A stretch of DNA of 64,000 nt from Nitrospirota bacterium (GCA_016214845.1 JACRMS010000032.1:131781-195780); one strand, 5' to 3'; shown: positions 1-9,237, numbered from the stretch's first letter. Translations and numbers: made by a program. The notes: a model not told the origin generated them from the sequence alone.

Positions 1-465
1 GTTATCTCATATGGAGTGAGTTCATACGGCTATGATATGAGGATAACCGATGAGTTCAAGATATTTACCAACATAAACACAACCGTGATCGACCCCAAAA
101 AATTCGACCCTCAGAGCTTTATTGATTTTAAAGGGGACGTCTGTATAATACCGCCGAACTCTTTTGCCCTTGCCACGTCTGTGGAGTATTTTAAAATTCC
201 GAGGGAAACGATCATCATCTGCCTTGGCAAATCAACGTATGCGAGATGCGGGATAATCGTCAACGTCACTCCTCTTGAGCCGGAATGGGAGGGCCACGTG
301 ACAATAGAAATATCCAACACTACGCCGCTGCCCGTGAAGGTGTATGCCAATGAAGGGATTGCCCAGCTAATATTTTTAGGAGCGGATGAAGTATGCGAAA
401 GGTCCTATGCCGACAAGGCGGGTAAATATCAGGCCCAGAAAGGGATAACGCTGGCCAAGATTTAA
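1..465 (+). CDS. dcd: dCTP deaminase, 5'-truncated by the window edge
   Basis: Deaminates dCTP to dUTP, feeding dTMP synthesis in the cytoplasm. The frame is already open at base 1 and reads [15 protein letters not shown], a block that lies about 35 residues into the roughly 188-aa Dcd form; the GTG at 16 is therefore internal and the true start lies upstream of the window. Conserved blocks visible are [12 protein letters not shown] (nucleotide binding), [18 protein letters not shown], whose Glu in TIEISN corresponds to the family's catalytic glutamate, and the C-terminal [14 protein letters not shown]. It stops 2 bp before pyrF, so the two pyrimidine genes are probably co-transcribed. Identity is strong; only the N-terminus is missing. 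Confidence 0.95.
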   Translation, partial: VISYGVSSYGYDMRITDEFKIFTNINTTVIDPKKFDPQSFIDFKGDVCIIPPNSFALATSVEYFKIPRETIIICLGKSTYARCGIIVNVTPLEPEWEGHVTIEISNTTPLPVKVYANEGIAQLIFLGADEVCERSYADKAGKYQAQKGITLAKI

Positions 466-467
466 TC

Positions 468-1190
468 ATGAAACCAAAAGAGCGCATAATCCTTGCCCTC
501 GACGTCGCTGATTACACCGAGGCGATCAGGACTGCTAAAAAATTTAAAGACCACATTGAACTGTTCAAGGTAGGCTCTGAACTCTTTACCGCCGCCGGCC
601 CAAGGATCGTGGAAAAGATCAATTCAATGGGCAAGAAGGTCTTTCTTGATCTGAAATTTCACGACATCCCGACCACTGTAGCGAAGTCTGCCTCTGTCGC
701 GGCTAAACTCGGCGTGTTCATGTTTAACGTACACACATCGGGCGGACTTGAAATGATGAAGCAGGCGGCCCAGGCGATCAGAAAGATATCGCTCAAGGAG
801 AATATCGAAAGACCGAAACTCATTGGCGTGACCATATTGACCAGCATTGACCAGGCTGCCCTGCAGGACGAACTTGGGGTCGGACTTCGCATGAGCGCTC
901 AGGTTAAAAACCTCGCGGGACTTGCCCATAAATCAGGGCTCGACGGAGTTGTCGCATCCCCGGAGGATGCTGAGATGATACGTTCAAAATTCGGGAAGAA
1001 ATTCCTGATCGTTACCCCCGGTATCAGGCCGTCATGGGCAGCGGCTGACGATCAAAAAAGGATGCTTACTCCAAGGCAGGCGCTGATAAAAGGGGCCGAT
1101 TACCTTGTCATCGGAAGGGCCATCACGTCACAGCCTGATCCAGTCAAGGCGTTAAAACGTATCGAAGAGGAAATAGGGAGCTTGAGTTAG
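468..1190 (+). CDS. pyrF: Orotidine 5'-phosphate decarboxylase
   Basis: Converts OMP to UMP, the last step of de novo UMP synthesis. The 240-aa protein is of normal length for the short bacterial form. The catalytic DLKFHDIPTT motif at residues 61-70 carries the Asp61-Lys63-Asp66 charged network. The phosphate-binding VTPGIRPSW segment and the terminal GADYLVIGRAIT block are also present. ATG at 468 lies 2 bp after the dcd stop, indicating translational coupling with dcd. Downstream is a 54-bp spacer with a small inverted micro-repeat, then the chorismate enzyme. Confidence 0.95.
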   Translation: MKPKERIILALDVADYTEAIRTAKKFKDHIELFKVGSELFTAAGPRIVEKINSMGKKVFLDLKFHDIPTTVAKSASVAAKLGVFMFNVHTSGGLEMMKQAAQAIRKISLKENIERPKLIGVTILTSIDQAALQDELGVGLRMSAQVKNLAGLAHKSGLDGVVASPEDAEMIRSKFGKKFLIVTPGIRPSWAAADDQKRMLTPRQALIKGADYLVIGRAITSQPDPVKALKRIEEEIGSLS

Positions 1191-1244
1191 AAGTTTAAAA
1201 TCAAGAGTTGAAAGTTAAGCGAACTTCTTCACTCTTCACTTGTT

Positions 1245-2750
1245 ATGTTAATCTTTCCCTCAAAAACCAACTTCATTGAAAGCGCGATGACCGGTAAACC
1301 CTCCCCTGTCTATGCAGAGCTGCCTTTTATTCCACCGCAGCAGATTTTCGAATGTGTAAACTCCCCGTTCAGTTTTTTGCTTGAAAGTATAAAAGGGCCT
1401 GAAAAGATCGCCAGATATTCATTTATAGGCGCAGGACCTTTCCTTACTTTCAAGGTAAAAAACGGTTTTGTTGAAGTAGACGGCAGAATGGAATTTGTAG
1501 GGGCGGGTTTCAAACCCGCCCTAAAGGACAGCATCTCCCCTCTAAAGAAACTAAAGGAAATCCTCACAACCTTCAAAATTGAATCATCCGCGGACCTGCC
1601 GCCATTTATCGGCGGCGCTGTCGGGACCATAAGTTATGACTTCGTGCATTATTTTGAAAACCTGCCGAAGACCGTGGTTGATGATCTCAAAATACCAGAT
1701 GCCCACTTCATGCTCGTTGACACAGTTATAGCCGTTGACCACAAGCTGCGAATGACATTTATCATTTCCTGCCCTCTGCAAAGCACAAATGTAGGGGCGG
1801 GTTTCAAACCCGCCCTCGGTGAATGGGAAACTGCTTATGACAGAGCCTGTGAGAAAATAAACGCACTTTGTGAAAAGCTAAATCCGGTCCCCTCCCTTGA
1901 GGGTTTTAACCCCTCCCATGCCAAGGTCCGCATTCATCACGAGATGGGCAAAGAGGCCTACATGAATATAGTGAGAAGGGCGAAAGAATACATCCGCGCA
2001 GGGGATATCTTTCAGGCAAATCTTTCGCAGAGGGTGTCCGCATATCTCGGTGACATCAAACCGTGGCAGGTTTACAAAACTCTGAGCAGGATCAATCCCT
2101 CGCCCTTTGCGGCGTATCTTGACCTGGGAGACTACCACATCGCAAGCTCATCGCCGGAGAGGCTGGTTAGGGTTTCGGGCAATACAGTTGAAACACGGCC
2201 TATCGCGGGCACGCGGCCGAGAGGTAAAGATGCTGAAAGCGACCATCAGATGAGGACAGACCTTTTGCTGAATGAAAAAGAGCGCGCGGAACATCTCATG
2301 CTGATTGACCTTGAAAGAAACGATCTGGGGAAGATATCCGATTACAGCACAGTGGAAGTTGATGAGTTCATGATTACCGAGGACTACTCCCATGTCATTC
2401 ATATCGTGTCAAACGTGAAGGGGACGCTTGCAAAAGGCAGGGACTGTTTCGACGCGATAAGGGCCACCTTCCCCGGAGGAACGATAACGGGAGTGCCGAA
2501 AGTGCGCTGCATGGAGATCATTGACGAACTCGAGCCGGTCGCGCGCGGGCCGTATACAGGTTCGATCGGCTACATAAGTTTTACCGGCGACATGGACTTG
2601 AACATTATCATTAGAACGTTTGTGATTAAAGATAAGACCGCGTACGTCCAGGCGGGCGCCGGGATTGTCGCAGATTCAGACCCGGAGAGGGAATATTACG
2701 AGAGCCTCAAAAAGGCCGAGGCCCTGATACGCACGCTGGAGACGTTATAG
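1245..2750 (+). CDS. Chorismate-utilising aminase, PabB/TrpE family component I
   Basis: A 501-aa cytoplasmic enzyme that aminates chorismate, giving aminodeoxychorismate (folate) or anthranilate (tryptophan). Family signatures are PFSFLLESIKG near the N-terminus, PIAGTRPRG, LIDLERNDLG, PGGTITGVPK and GAGIVADSDPEREYYE. The signatures are mixed: PGGTITG and ERNDLG look PabB-like, while LLES and the Ala in PIAGT (Lys in E. coli PabB) look TrpE-like, so I do not choose a symbol. No trp or pab partner is nearby. Two copies of one palindromic repeat are embedded in frame (1497 and 1791), each adding VGAGFKPAL; both lie in the variable N-terminal half, outside the catalytic blocks. Confidence 0.88.
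   Translation: MLIFPSKTNFIESAMTGKPSPVYAELPFIPPQQIFECVNSPFSFLLESIKGPEKIARYSFIGAGPFLTFKVKNGFVEVDGRMEFVGAGFKPALKDSISPLKKLKEILTTFKIESSADLPPFIGGAVGTISYDFVHYFENLPKTVVDDLKIPDAHFMLVDTVIAVDHKLRMTFIISCPLQSTNVGAGFKPALGEWETAYDRACEKINALCEKLNPVPSLEGFNPSHAKVRIHHEMGKEAYMNIVRRAKEYIRAGDIFQANLSQRVSAYLGDIKPWQVYKTLSRINPSPFAAYLDLGDYHIASSSPERLVRVSGNTVETRPIAGTRPRGKDAESDHQMRTDLLLNEKERAEHLMLIDLERNDLGKISDYSTVEVDEFMITEDYSHVIHIVSNVKGTLAKGRDCFDAIRATFPGGTITGVPKVRCMEIIDELEPVARGPYTGSIGYISFTGDMDLNIIIRTFVIKDKTAYVQAGAGIVADSDPEREYYESLKKAEALIRTLETL
1497..1522 (+). repeat. Palindromic repeat family A, in-frame copy 1
   Basis: A 26-bp inverted repeat (arms AGGGCGGGTTT-type around a short centre) that begins exactly on a codon boundary of the PabB/TrpE-family gene and is translated VGAGFKPAL. 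Related palindromes occur at 1791, 5858, 40031 and 62621. Confidence 0.85.
1791..1816 (+). repeat. Palindromic repeat family A, in-frame copy 2
   Basis: Identical to the copy at 1497 over 26 bases and in the same codon phase, again translated VGAGFKPAL. It lies 294 bp downstream in the same gene. The host frame stays open. Confidence 0.85.
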
Positions 2751-2874
2751 TTATTTGATCTTCCCGCATCCCTTCCTTCTTTTTCAAAGAAAGCTTAAAA
2801 GATGCAGCTTAACGCTGAAGTGAAGCAAATCCGTCAGCTAAGCGATAATGAAAATTCAGTCAACGAAGCAATAA

Positions 2875-2903
2875 TTGACTTTACGTCAGGTGATATGTTA
2901 AAA
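2875..2903 (+). promoter_or_regulatory. Candidate sigma70 promoter of rplU-rpmA
   Basis: TTGACT (2875-2880), a 17-bp spacer and TTAAAA (2898-2903) lie about 35 bp before the rplU start, followed by a good ribosome site GGAGG. Assigned by eye only. Confidence 0.4.
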
Positions 2904-2935
2904 AATATATCTATTTTTTCAGTTGGAGGAATTTC

Positions 2936-3244
2936 ATGTACGCTATAATAGAAACAGGCGGAAAACAATACAGGGTCTCCGAGGGAGACGTCCTGAAGAT
3001 AGAAAAGGTTGAAGAAACAGGCGCTGTCACCTTTGATAAGGTCCTGGCTGTCTCTGACGGAGACAAGCTTTCTGTCGGCAACCCGTTCATTTCATCTGCA
3101 ACAGTGACTGCCGATGTTGTCAGTACCGGCAAAGGGAAAAAGGTCCTCGTGTTTAAAATGAGGCCGAGGAAAAATTACAGGAAAACAAGAGGGCACAGGC
3201 AGCCTTATACGGAAGTTAAGATTAAAGAGATCAAAGTTTCATAA
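2936..3244 (+). CDS. rplU: 50S ribosomal protein L21
   Basis: A 102-aa large-subunit ribosomal protein that binds 23S rRNA. The N-terminus [14 protein letters not shown] and the [16 protein letters not shown] segment, a basic C-terminal stretch, are diagnostic of L21. ATG 2936 follows GGAGGAATTTC. The gene is 21 bp upstream of rpmA, the near-universal L21-L27 pair, with obgE beyond, a common bacterial arrangement. Confidence 0.97.
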   Translation: MYAIIETGGKQYRVSEGDVLKIEKVEETGAVTFDKVLAVSDGDKLSVGNPFISSATVTADVVSTGKGKKVLVFKMRPRKNYRKTRGHRQPYTEVKIKEIKVS

Positions 3245-3265
3245 CTATATCTTGGAGGAAGTAAC

Positions 3266-3535
3266 ATGGCCCATAAAAAAGGCGTAGGAAGCTCACGGAA
3301 CGGTCGCGATAGTCAATCACAACGCCTCGGTGTAAAAAGATACGGCGGCGAGCTTGTGAAGGCCGGCAATGTCCTTGTAAGGCAGAGAGGCACAAAATTC
3401 CATCCCGGCTTTAATGTAGGCAAGGGAAGCGACGACACACTTTTTGCCATGGTCGGCGGGATTGTGAAGTTCGAGCGCAAGGACAAAGACAGACAGCAGA
3501 TAAGCGTTTATCCGGCAGCAGAGCAAAGCGCGTAG
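3266..3535 (+). CDS. rpmA: 50S ribosomal protein L27
   Basis: An 89-aa ribosomal protein whose N-terminal tail reaches the peptidyl-transferase centre. The start [16 protein letters not shown] is the classic L27 N-terminus without the cleaved extension seen in Firmicutes. GVKRYGGE and QRGTKFHPG follow, also typical. Ribosome site GGAGG precedes ATG 3266. A clear intrinsic terminator follows 30 bp after the stop, closing the rplU-rpmA unit. Confidence 0.97.
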   Translation: MAHKKGVGSSRNGRDSQSQRLGVKRYGGELVKAGNVLVRQRGTKFHPGFNVGKGSDDTLFAMVGGIVKFERKDKDRQQISVYPAAEQSA

Positions 3536-3561
3536 CTGCAAAAAAACATATTAGCAATTCT

Positions 3562-3597
3562 AAAAGGCGGATTTTTGTCCGCCTTTTTTATTTTTTA
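3562..3597 (+). terminator. Rho-independent terminator after rpmA
   Basis: A 9-bp stem AAAGGCGGA / TCCGCCTTT with a 6-base loop runs into a T-rich tract. It lies directly after rpmA. Confidence 0.9.
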
Positions 3598-3665
3598 TCT
3601 TAATATTCTGTATCCTATATTCAAAAGAACAAAGATATTAAAAGAAAATTAATCTTAAAGGAAAT

Positions 3666-3741
3666 GAATCCGCAGATGTCGCCGATTGCACGGATAATAA
3701 TTTAAAATTAATATGTGTAAATCTGAGTTATCTGTGGATAT
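3666..3741. repeat. Repeat family C (CGCAGAT-type), degenerate copy
   Basis: Left arm contains ATCCGCAGATGTCGC and right arm GTGTAAATCTGAGTTATCTG, a decayed inverted repeat like those at 5827 and 11207. It reaches to within a few bases of the obgE start and leaves no obvious Shine-Dalgarno there. Confidence 0.55.
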
Positions 3742-3743
3742 AG

Positions 3744-4754
<1,011 letters not shown>

Positions 4755-4960
4755 GAGTTGTGACCCTGAAGCTGCAGGTTTATGAGAGGGGCGGTAATAA
4801 GAGGGGAAAATTCTGCTACAGCTCTGATCAAATCTTGAAACGTCCCGGGCTTGAAGACTTTGAAGGCGAATAGCCAATTCAGTTGCTTATCCTGAAAGAT
4901 GGAGAAGTTTGTTTTGCAATCTTTTCAAACTAATGCCTTTGGCTTACAATGATATGTACT
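4755..4960. other. Spacer with one very short open frame
   Basis: I see no confident gene. A 37-codon frame (GTG 4760 to TAG 4873) reads VTLKLQVYERGGNKRG and onward, with an AGGAG only 2 bases before the GTG, which is too close to be a normal ribosome site. It may be a remnant or chance. Confidence 0.3.
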
Positions 4961-5137
4961 TTACCTGAGAAACGTAATGAAAAATGATATAGCCAGGGAC
5001 CCCGTAATAATTATTAAAATTTTGGCAAAATCTATTAGTTCTTTAAATGACTTTTTTGACCGGGACCCATCTGCGGCGTAATTGGAACATTCTAATAGAT
5101 TTAAATCGTTTCTAACTTCCTTTAGAAAAACTGTCAT
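4961..5137 (-). CDS. Small single-pass membrane protein, 58 aa, unknown
   Basis: ATG at 5137 is preceded by AAGGGGGC 5 bases away, a strong ribosome site. The protein has a charged N-terminal half (MTVFLKEVRNDLNLLE, then an RSKKSFKE segment). A C-terminal hydrophobic helix ILIIITGSLAISFFITFL follows, ending LR. This looks like an N-in single transmembrane anchor of the kind found in small regulatory membrane proteins. I do not recognise the family. It lies downstream of the response regulator on the same strand, behind a pair of palindromic sites at 5321 and 5355. Coding status rests on the ribosome site and the clean topology. Confidence 0.5.
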   Translation of the reverse strand: MTVFLKEVRNDLNLLECSNYAADGSRSKKSFKELIDFAKILIIITGSLAISFFITFLR

Positions 5138-5320
5138 TTGATGCCCCCTTTTTGAAAGTTCGATTCTGTCTTCTCATCTTTTTTGGATGAGTTAATTAAA
5201 TTTTATAACTCAAGAAATATGCCAGCATGATTGAACAATATAAGTTTATTTTTTTATCAAACAAAATAAATGGTTAGGTCATAAAGAAGGGATAATTAAA
5301 ATTTTCAGGAGGCGTTTATA

Positions 5321-5368
5321 TGTGCCATGGCACAAGAATTCATTGTCACAAATGTGTGCCATAGCACA
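5321..5368. promoter_or_regulatory. Tandem palindromic operator-like sites
   Basis: TGTGCCATGGCACA (5321-5334, perfect palindrome) and TGTGCCATAGCACA (5355-5368, one mismatch) have centres 34 bp apart, close to three helical turns. They lie in the spacer between the response regulator and the 58-aa ORF. Such spacing suits two dimers of one regulator on the same DNA face. Confidence 0.5.
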
Positions 5369-5420
5369 GCCCTGATCATGTGTCATATTGTTTCGCAATC
5401 AGGCATATAGGCAGCACATT

Positions 5421-5798
5421 CTACTTTTGCGGCGTCTCCCGCGTGAGGGCGTTTTTGACGATCTGTTTTATCTCTTCATGCATCACCGGCTTAACAATAT
5501 AATCATAAGCTCCTGCACTTAGCGCCTCTTCAGCTGTTTCCAGCGACGCATATGCCGTCATTACCACAACTGTCTGCTCCGGATTTTTCTCTTTGATCCT
5601 CTTTATCAGCTTTATCCCGTTAAGGCCCGGAAGTATGATGTCGGTGATTATCAGGTCATACTCTTTTTCTTCCAGCATGTTGAAGGCGTCTTCAGCGGAG
5701 TTGACCGCGTCAACGGTATAGCCTTCCCTTGTGAGCACCCTCTTCAGGGATTCACACAAGGTCTCTTCGTCCTCAACGATGATTAGCCGTTTCTCCAT
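5421..5798 (-). CDS. Receiver-only (CheY-like) response regulator
   Basis: A 125-aa single receiver domain with no output domain. The acidic pair is at EDE (residues 9-11), the phosphoacceptor is Asp53 in LIITDIILPG, with the switch Thr in VVVMTAY and the conserved Lys in YIVKPV. I chose ATG 5798 because GGAGA lies 5 bases before it; longer frames upstream start in a repeat. It lies downstream of the SSS-histidine kinase on the same strand, 175 bp away, and is the likely phosphorylation partner. With no DNA-binding domain it must act by protein contact or as a phosphorelay shuttle. Confidence 0.9.
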   Translation of the reverse strand: MEKRLIIVEDEETLCESLKRVLTREGYTVDAVNSAEDAFNMLEEKEYDLIITDIILPGLNGIKLIKRIKEKNPEQTVVVMTAYASLETAEEALSAGAYDYIVKPVMHEEIKQIVKNALTRETPQK

Positions 5799-5826
5799 GT
5801 ATTCTCCATTGAGCCTAAAAAAACAT

Positions 5827-5955
5827 TTATCCACAGATTGACGCAGATTATCACAGAGTAGAGACGATCCGCCGGGTCGTCTCTACACCTTTTGGATGAT
5901 AAACAATATGTGTTTATTTATTTCATTGTCTTTATCTGTGAAATCTGTGGATATA
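5827..5955. repeat. Repeat family C with a family A palindrome nested in it
   Basis: The outer arms are TTATCCACAGATTGACGCAG and the complementary TATCTGTGAAATCTGTGG. Between them sits a nearly perfect palindrome (5858-5886, arms GTAGAGACGA / TCGTCTCTAC). The nesting suggests the palindrome entered an older repeat. It separates the kinase and regulator genes. Confidence 0.7.
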
Positions 5956-5973
5956 CTCTTAATTTTTCATGCC

Positions 5974-8922
5974 TCATATTGTTTTAGGCAGTCTTATTAT
6001 AAATGTTGTTCCCTTTCCCTTTTTGCTCTTCACGTTAATTGTGCCGTTATGGTCCTTTATTATGCCATAGCAGATACTCAAACCGAGCCCCGTGCCTTTA
6101 CCCGGGGTCTTTGTCGTGTAGAAGGGGTCGAATATCCGGTCTAAAACTGAATCTTCTATCCCGGCCCCGGTGTCGCTGAAGATTATCTCGACAAAGCCGT
6201 CCGTCTCTTTTATGGAAACAGCGAGCGTCCCGCCTTCAGGCATCACATCAAGGGCGTTGAGTATGAGGTTGAAAAAAACCTGCTGCATCTGGTCGGGATT
6301 TACTTTCAGGGGCGGGATACTGTCGACATCAAGCTTCATGCGGATGTTCTTGAACCTTTTATCAAAGCTCACCAGGCTGATGGTCCTGTCGAGTATCTCG
6401 GCGATTTTTATATCGGTCTTTTCCGACGCGGATATCCTGGCAAAATCCCCGAGGCTCCTGACAATCTTTACAATCCTTTCAATATGGCTGTTGATGGTCT
6501 TCAGCGACTCCTCTGTAAAGCTCACGTCCTCCGGCGAATCGAGCTTCATCGACCTGATCTCCTGAACAAGGGAGGATATGGAAGCAAGGGGGTTTCCTAT
6601 CTCATGGGAAATGCCCGCTGTCAGCCTGCCGATGCTGGCGAGTTTTGAAGAATGCAGGAGCTGCTCCTCCATTTTTTTCTTCTCTGTTATGTCCTCGATG
6701 ATCACAACAAATCCTCCGGACGGGTCTTTGAGGGGATTGATGTTTATCTTGAACGACTGCATCGCTGCGGTCTGCACTATCATCTCGCCGAGCATGTTCT
6801 GTGTAAACAATTCCCTCTTGATCCAGGGCAGCAGATTTAGTACGGACGTGTTAAAGGCGGAAGAATTTTTTATGCCCGTGATAGTTTCCATTTCCCTGTT
6901 CCAGTACTTCACCATCAATAAAGAATCAACGGTCACAATGCCGACCGGCGCGCTCTCGATTATGTTTTCGCTGAATTCTTTAAGATACGCAAGGTTCCTG
7001 TTTGCCTCCGCAAGCTCCTGCCTCGAAAGCCTGAGGGTGTCGGTTATTTGTTTTATGGAGCTTGAAAGCTCTCCCCTTTCCCGCTCGGTAAGCGTCAATT
7101 TGTCCTCCAGGATAATCGCGGCGATTGGAGAGCCCAGCGCCCCGGACAATATTTTCTCAGCCTCGTTCCTCATCCTGATGAGGTCGTCCTGGGAAATGGG
7201 ATCCCTCTGAATATTATTGCGTGCAATAAAAACCTCAATGAATTCTCTTGACTCTCTCTTCCCGATATACTGGCCAAGGACATCCTCTATTTGCCTGATG
7301 CTGTAAATGCCTCTTGCGGGCAGCATCCTTGAAGAATGCGATTCGACAAACCTGAAAGCCTGCCTCTCCTCTTCGCTGTCCTGTGAAGTGAATATTGAAA
7401 CACCTACGTAAAGCAAGACGTTCAAAAGAAGCCCCCAGAACAGCGAGTGGCTCCAGCGGTCCATACCTTCAAGGCCGAAGAGGGCTGTCGGGTTTAGAAG
7501 TTTCGAGTGGAACACGCCTCCCCAAAAGCCTTCGTGCTCGATGATGCCCGCCCGCATCAGGGCCGGTATCATGAGCGTATACATCCATACGCTGAAACCC
7601 GCAAGGATGCCGGCGATGGCGCCTTTTTTGTTGCCGCCCTTCCAGAAAATGCCGAACAGCAGAGGGGGCGCAAAGATTGTGACAGCTTCAAATGATTTAA
7701 GCCCGATGTCTACGAGGCTGTAAAAATTCCCGATATAGATGGCAAAGGCATAGCCTAAAAATACAAGCCCGATAATGATGACCCTCCTCGTATTCAGGAT
7801 CATTGCATAAAAACCCTTCATTGCGTTCATCCGCCAGAGAGCGGGCATCACAAAGCTGTTCATCACCATAGTGCTCAGCGCAAGCGATTCAACGATCACC
7901 ATGGCAGTGGCCGCCGAGAAACCGCCGATGAATGCAAAGAGCGCAAGCAGCGGCATGCCCCTGTTTAGAGGGATGCTGAGGACAAAAAAGTCCGCGCTTT
8001 GCTGCGGCTCGCCGAGCAAAAGCCCGCCGTAAGCAATGGGCAGGACAAAGATGTTGATGAGAAAAAGATAAAGGGGGAACAGCCACATGGCTTTTTTAAT
8101 GTGCTCATGTGAAGAGTTTTCAACAACAGACACGTGAAACTGTCTCGGCAGAAACATAATAGCCATCATCGAGAGGAACGTCAGGGAAGTCCATTCAGTA
8201 AAACTCACGTTTGAATCCTGCCCAAGGAGCATAAGATTTGAAAATTGCGAATTCCTTATCTTCTCGAATATGCCGCCCACTCCGTCAAACAGCCCGTAGG
8301 TCACAAAAAGCCCGACGGATATGAAGGCCACGAGCTTTATCGCCGATTCAAAGGCAATGGCAAAGATAAGGCCGCCGTGACGCTCTGAGACGTCAACCTT
8401 TCTCGCCCCGAAAAAGATCGCAAAGACGCCTAACACGAGTGTGATAAACCATCCCGCGAAATGGCTCCCCTCCGGTTCACCCGAAAGGATAACGAAGGTG
8501 GTCATGACTGCCTTGAGCTGCAGTCCGAGGTACGGCGTTATGCCTATAACGGCAACGAGGGTCACGAGGGCTGAAAGGAAAAGCGAGTTGCCGTAGCGCG
8601 ACGCTATGAAGTCCGACATCGTAGTGATCCTGTTCTCTTTGCAGATGTAAACGATCTTTCTCAGGACCACCCACCACAGAGCGGCCATGAGAGTGGGGCC
8701 TATATAAATCGTCAGAAAGCTCAGGCCCGCGTTTGCCGCCTTGCCAACGCTGCCGTAGAAGGTCCACGACGTGCAGTAGACCGCGAGGGAAAGCGAATAC
8801 ACATAAGGGTTTGATACGAGATTGCTGCCTTTGCGCTCTTTCCTTTCAGCGTAATAGGCGATCAGAAAGAGCAGCACCAGATAGGCGAATATGATGGAGA
8901 TCAGGACCGCGGGAGAAAACAA
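5974..8922 (-). CDS. Sodium/solute symporter-domain histidine kinase
   Basis: A 982-aa membrane sensor kinase. Residues 1 to about 490 are a multi-pass SSS (PutP-like) transporter domain, followed by a PAS domain (around YLKEFSENIIESAPVGIVTV) and a kinase core. The core has phospho-acceptor His773 in SHEIGNPLAS, an N box near FFNLILNAL, and G boxes SDTGAGIED and GKGTGLGLS. The layout matches CbrA-type kinases, where a transporter domain is tied to nutrient sensing. Start TTG 8922 directly follows the stop of the small membrane gene, with GGAGGA just upstream; an in-frame ATG is not available. The receiver-only regulator downstream is its probable partner. The ligand cannot be told from sequence. 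Confidence 0.9.
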   Translation of the reverse strand: MFSPAVLISIIFAYLVLLFLIAYYAERKERKGSNLVSNPYVYSLSLAVYCTSWTFYGSVGKAANAGLSFLTIYIGPTLMAALWWVVLRKIVYICKENRITTMSDFIASRYGNSLFLSALVTLVAVIGITPYLGLQLKAVMTTFVILSGEPEGSHFAGWFITLVLGVFAIFFGARKVDVSERHGGLIFAIAFESAIKLVAFISVGLFVTYGLFDGVGGIFEKIRNSQFSNLMLLGQDSNVSFTEWTSLTFLSMMAIMFLPRQFHVSVVENSSHEHIKKAMWLFPLYLFLINIFVLPIAYGGLLLGEPQQSADFFVLSIPLNRGMPLLALFAFIGGFSAATAMVIVESLALSTMVMNSFVMPALWRMNAMKGFYAMILNTRRVIIIGLVFLGYAFAIYIGNFYSLVDIGLKSFEAVTIFAPPLLFGIFWKGGNKKGAIAGILAGFSVWMYTLMIPALMRAGIIEHEGFWGGVFHSKLLNPTALFGLEGMDRWSHSLFWGLLLNVLLYVGVSIFTSQDSEEERQAFRFVESHSSRMLPARGIYSIRQIEDVLGQYIGKRESREFIEVFIARNNIQRDPISQDDLIRMRNEAEKILSGALGSPIAAIILEDKLTLTERERGELSSSIKQITDTLRLSRQELAEANRNLAYLKEFSENIIESAPVGIVTVDSLLMVKYWNREMETITGIKNSSAFNTSVLNLLPWIKRELFTQNMLGEMIVQTAAMQSFKININPLKDPSGGFVVIIEDITEKKKMEEQLLHSSKLASIGRLTAGISHEIGNPLASISSLVQEIRSMKLDSPEDVSFTEESLKTINSHIERIVKIVRSLGDFARISASEKTDIKIAEILDRTISLVSFDKRFKNIRMKLDVDSIPPLKVNPDQMQQVFFNLILNALDVMPEGGTLAVSIKETDGFVEIIFSDTGAGIEDSVLDRIFDPFYTTKTPGKGTGLGLSICYGIIKDHNGTINVKSKKGKGTTFIIRLPKTI

Positions 8923-9099
8923 TCATCCTCCATTGTTTCTCTTTTTTGAGTATATGGTTGCAAAGAAGATCAGGCCGATAAAAATAAGCCACGCCACGAA
9001 AAAATATTTCGACAGATCGTATTTGAATATGCTGATGACGGGCCAACTGAAAAGGACAGCCCCGAGGACAAAAAGAAATATCCAGATATCCCTCTTCAT
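8923..9099 (-). CDS. Small two-helix membrane protein upstream of SSS kinase
   Basis: A 58-aa protein MKRDIWIFLFVLGAVLFSWP with a second helix FFVAWLIFIGLIFFATIYSK and a basic tail. The stop codon directly abuts the kinase start, so the two are translationally coupled. Small two-TM proteins often accompany SSS transporters, and the role is probably as a partner subunit. I prefer the internal ATG at 9099 to the upstream in-frame ATG because the longer N-terminus is read from a low-complexity repeat. Confidence 0.75.
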   Translation of the reverse strand: MKRDIWIFLFVLGAVLFSWPVISIFKYDLSKYFFVAWLIFIGLIFFATIYSKKRNNGG

Positions 9100-9118
9100 A
9101 TACGGGATATTATAGCAG

Positions 9119-9237
9119 AAGAGCAGAAGTGCAAAAGAGCAATAGCGCAAAAGTTAAAAAAATAAAGTCCCTGTCGTTTTTTACTTCTGCACTTTTGCTC
9201 TATTGAACTTTCGCACTTTTGCACTTTTGCACTTTTC
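9119..9237. repeat. GCAAAAGTGC-type inverted micro-repeat cluster
   Basis: Left part has GAAGTGCAAAAGAGCAATAG; right part has the complementary words CTTCTGCACTTTTGCTC and a tandem GCACTTTT tract. It fills the divergent spacer between the small membrane gene and the prenyltransferase. Confidence 0.6.

Noticed and set aside
16..465. GTG 16 as start of dcd
   Set aside because: Conserved Dcd sequence (VISYG) is already in frame upstream; the gene is cut by the window edge.
1230..2750. Choosing the symbol trpE for the chorismate enzyme
   Set aside because: The signature residues are mixed between TrpE and PabB, and no trp or pab partner is adjacent.
5320..5364. 14-aa Cys/His peptide ORF with an AGGAGG site
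   Set aside because: The ORF overlaps the palindromic sites, is very short, and its residues are explained by the palindrome.
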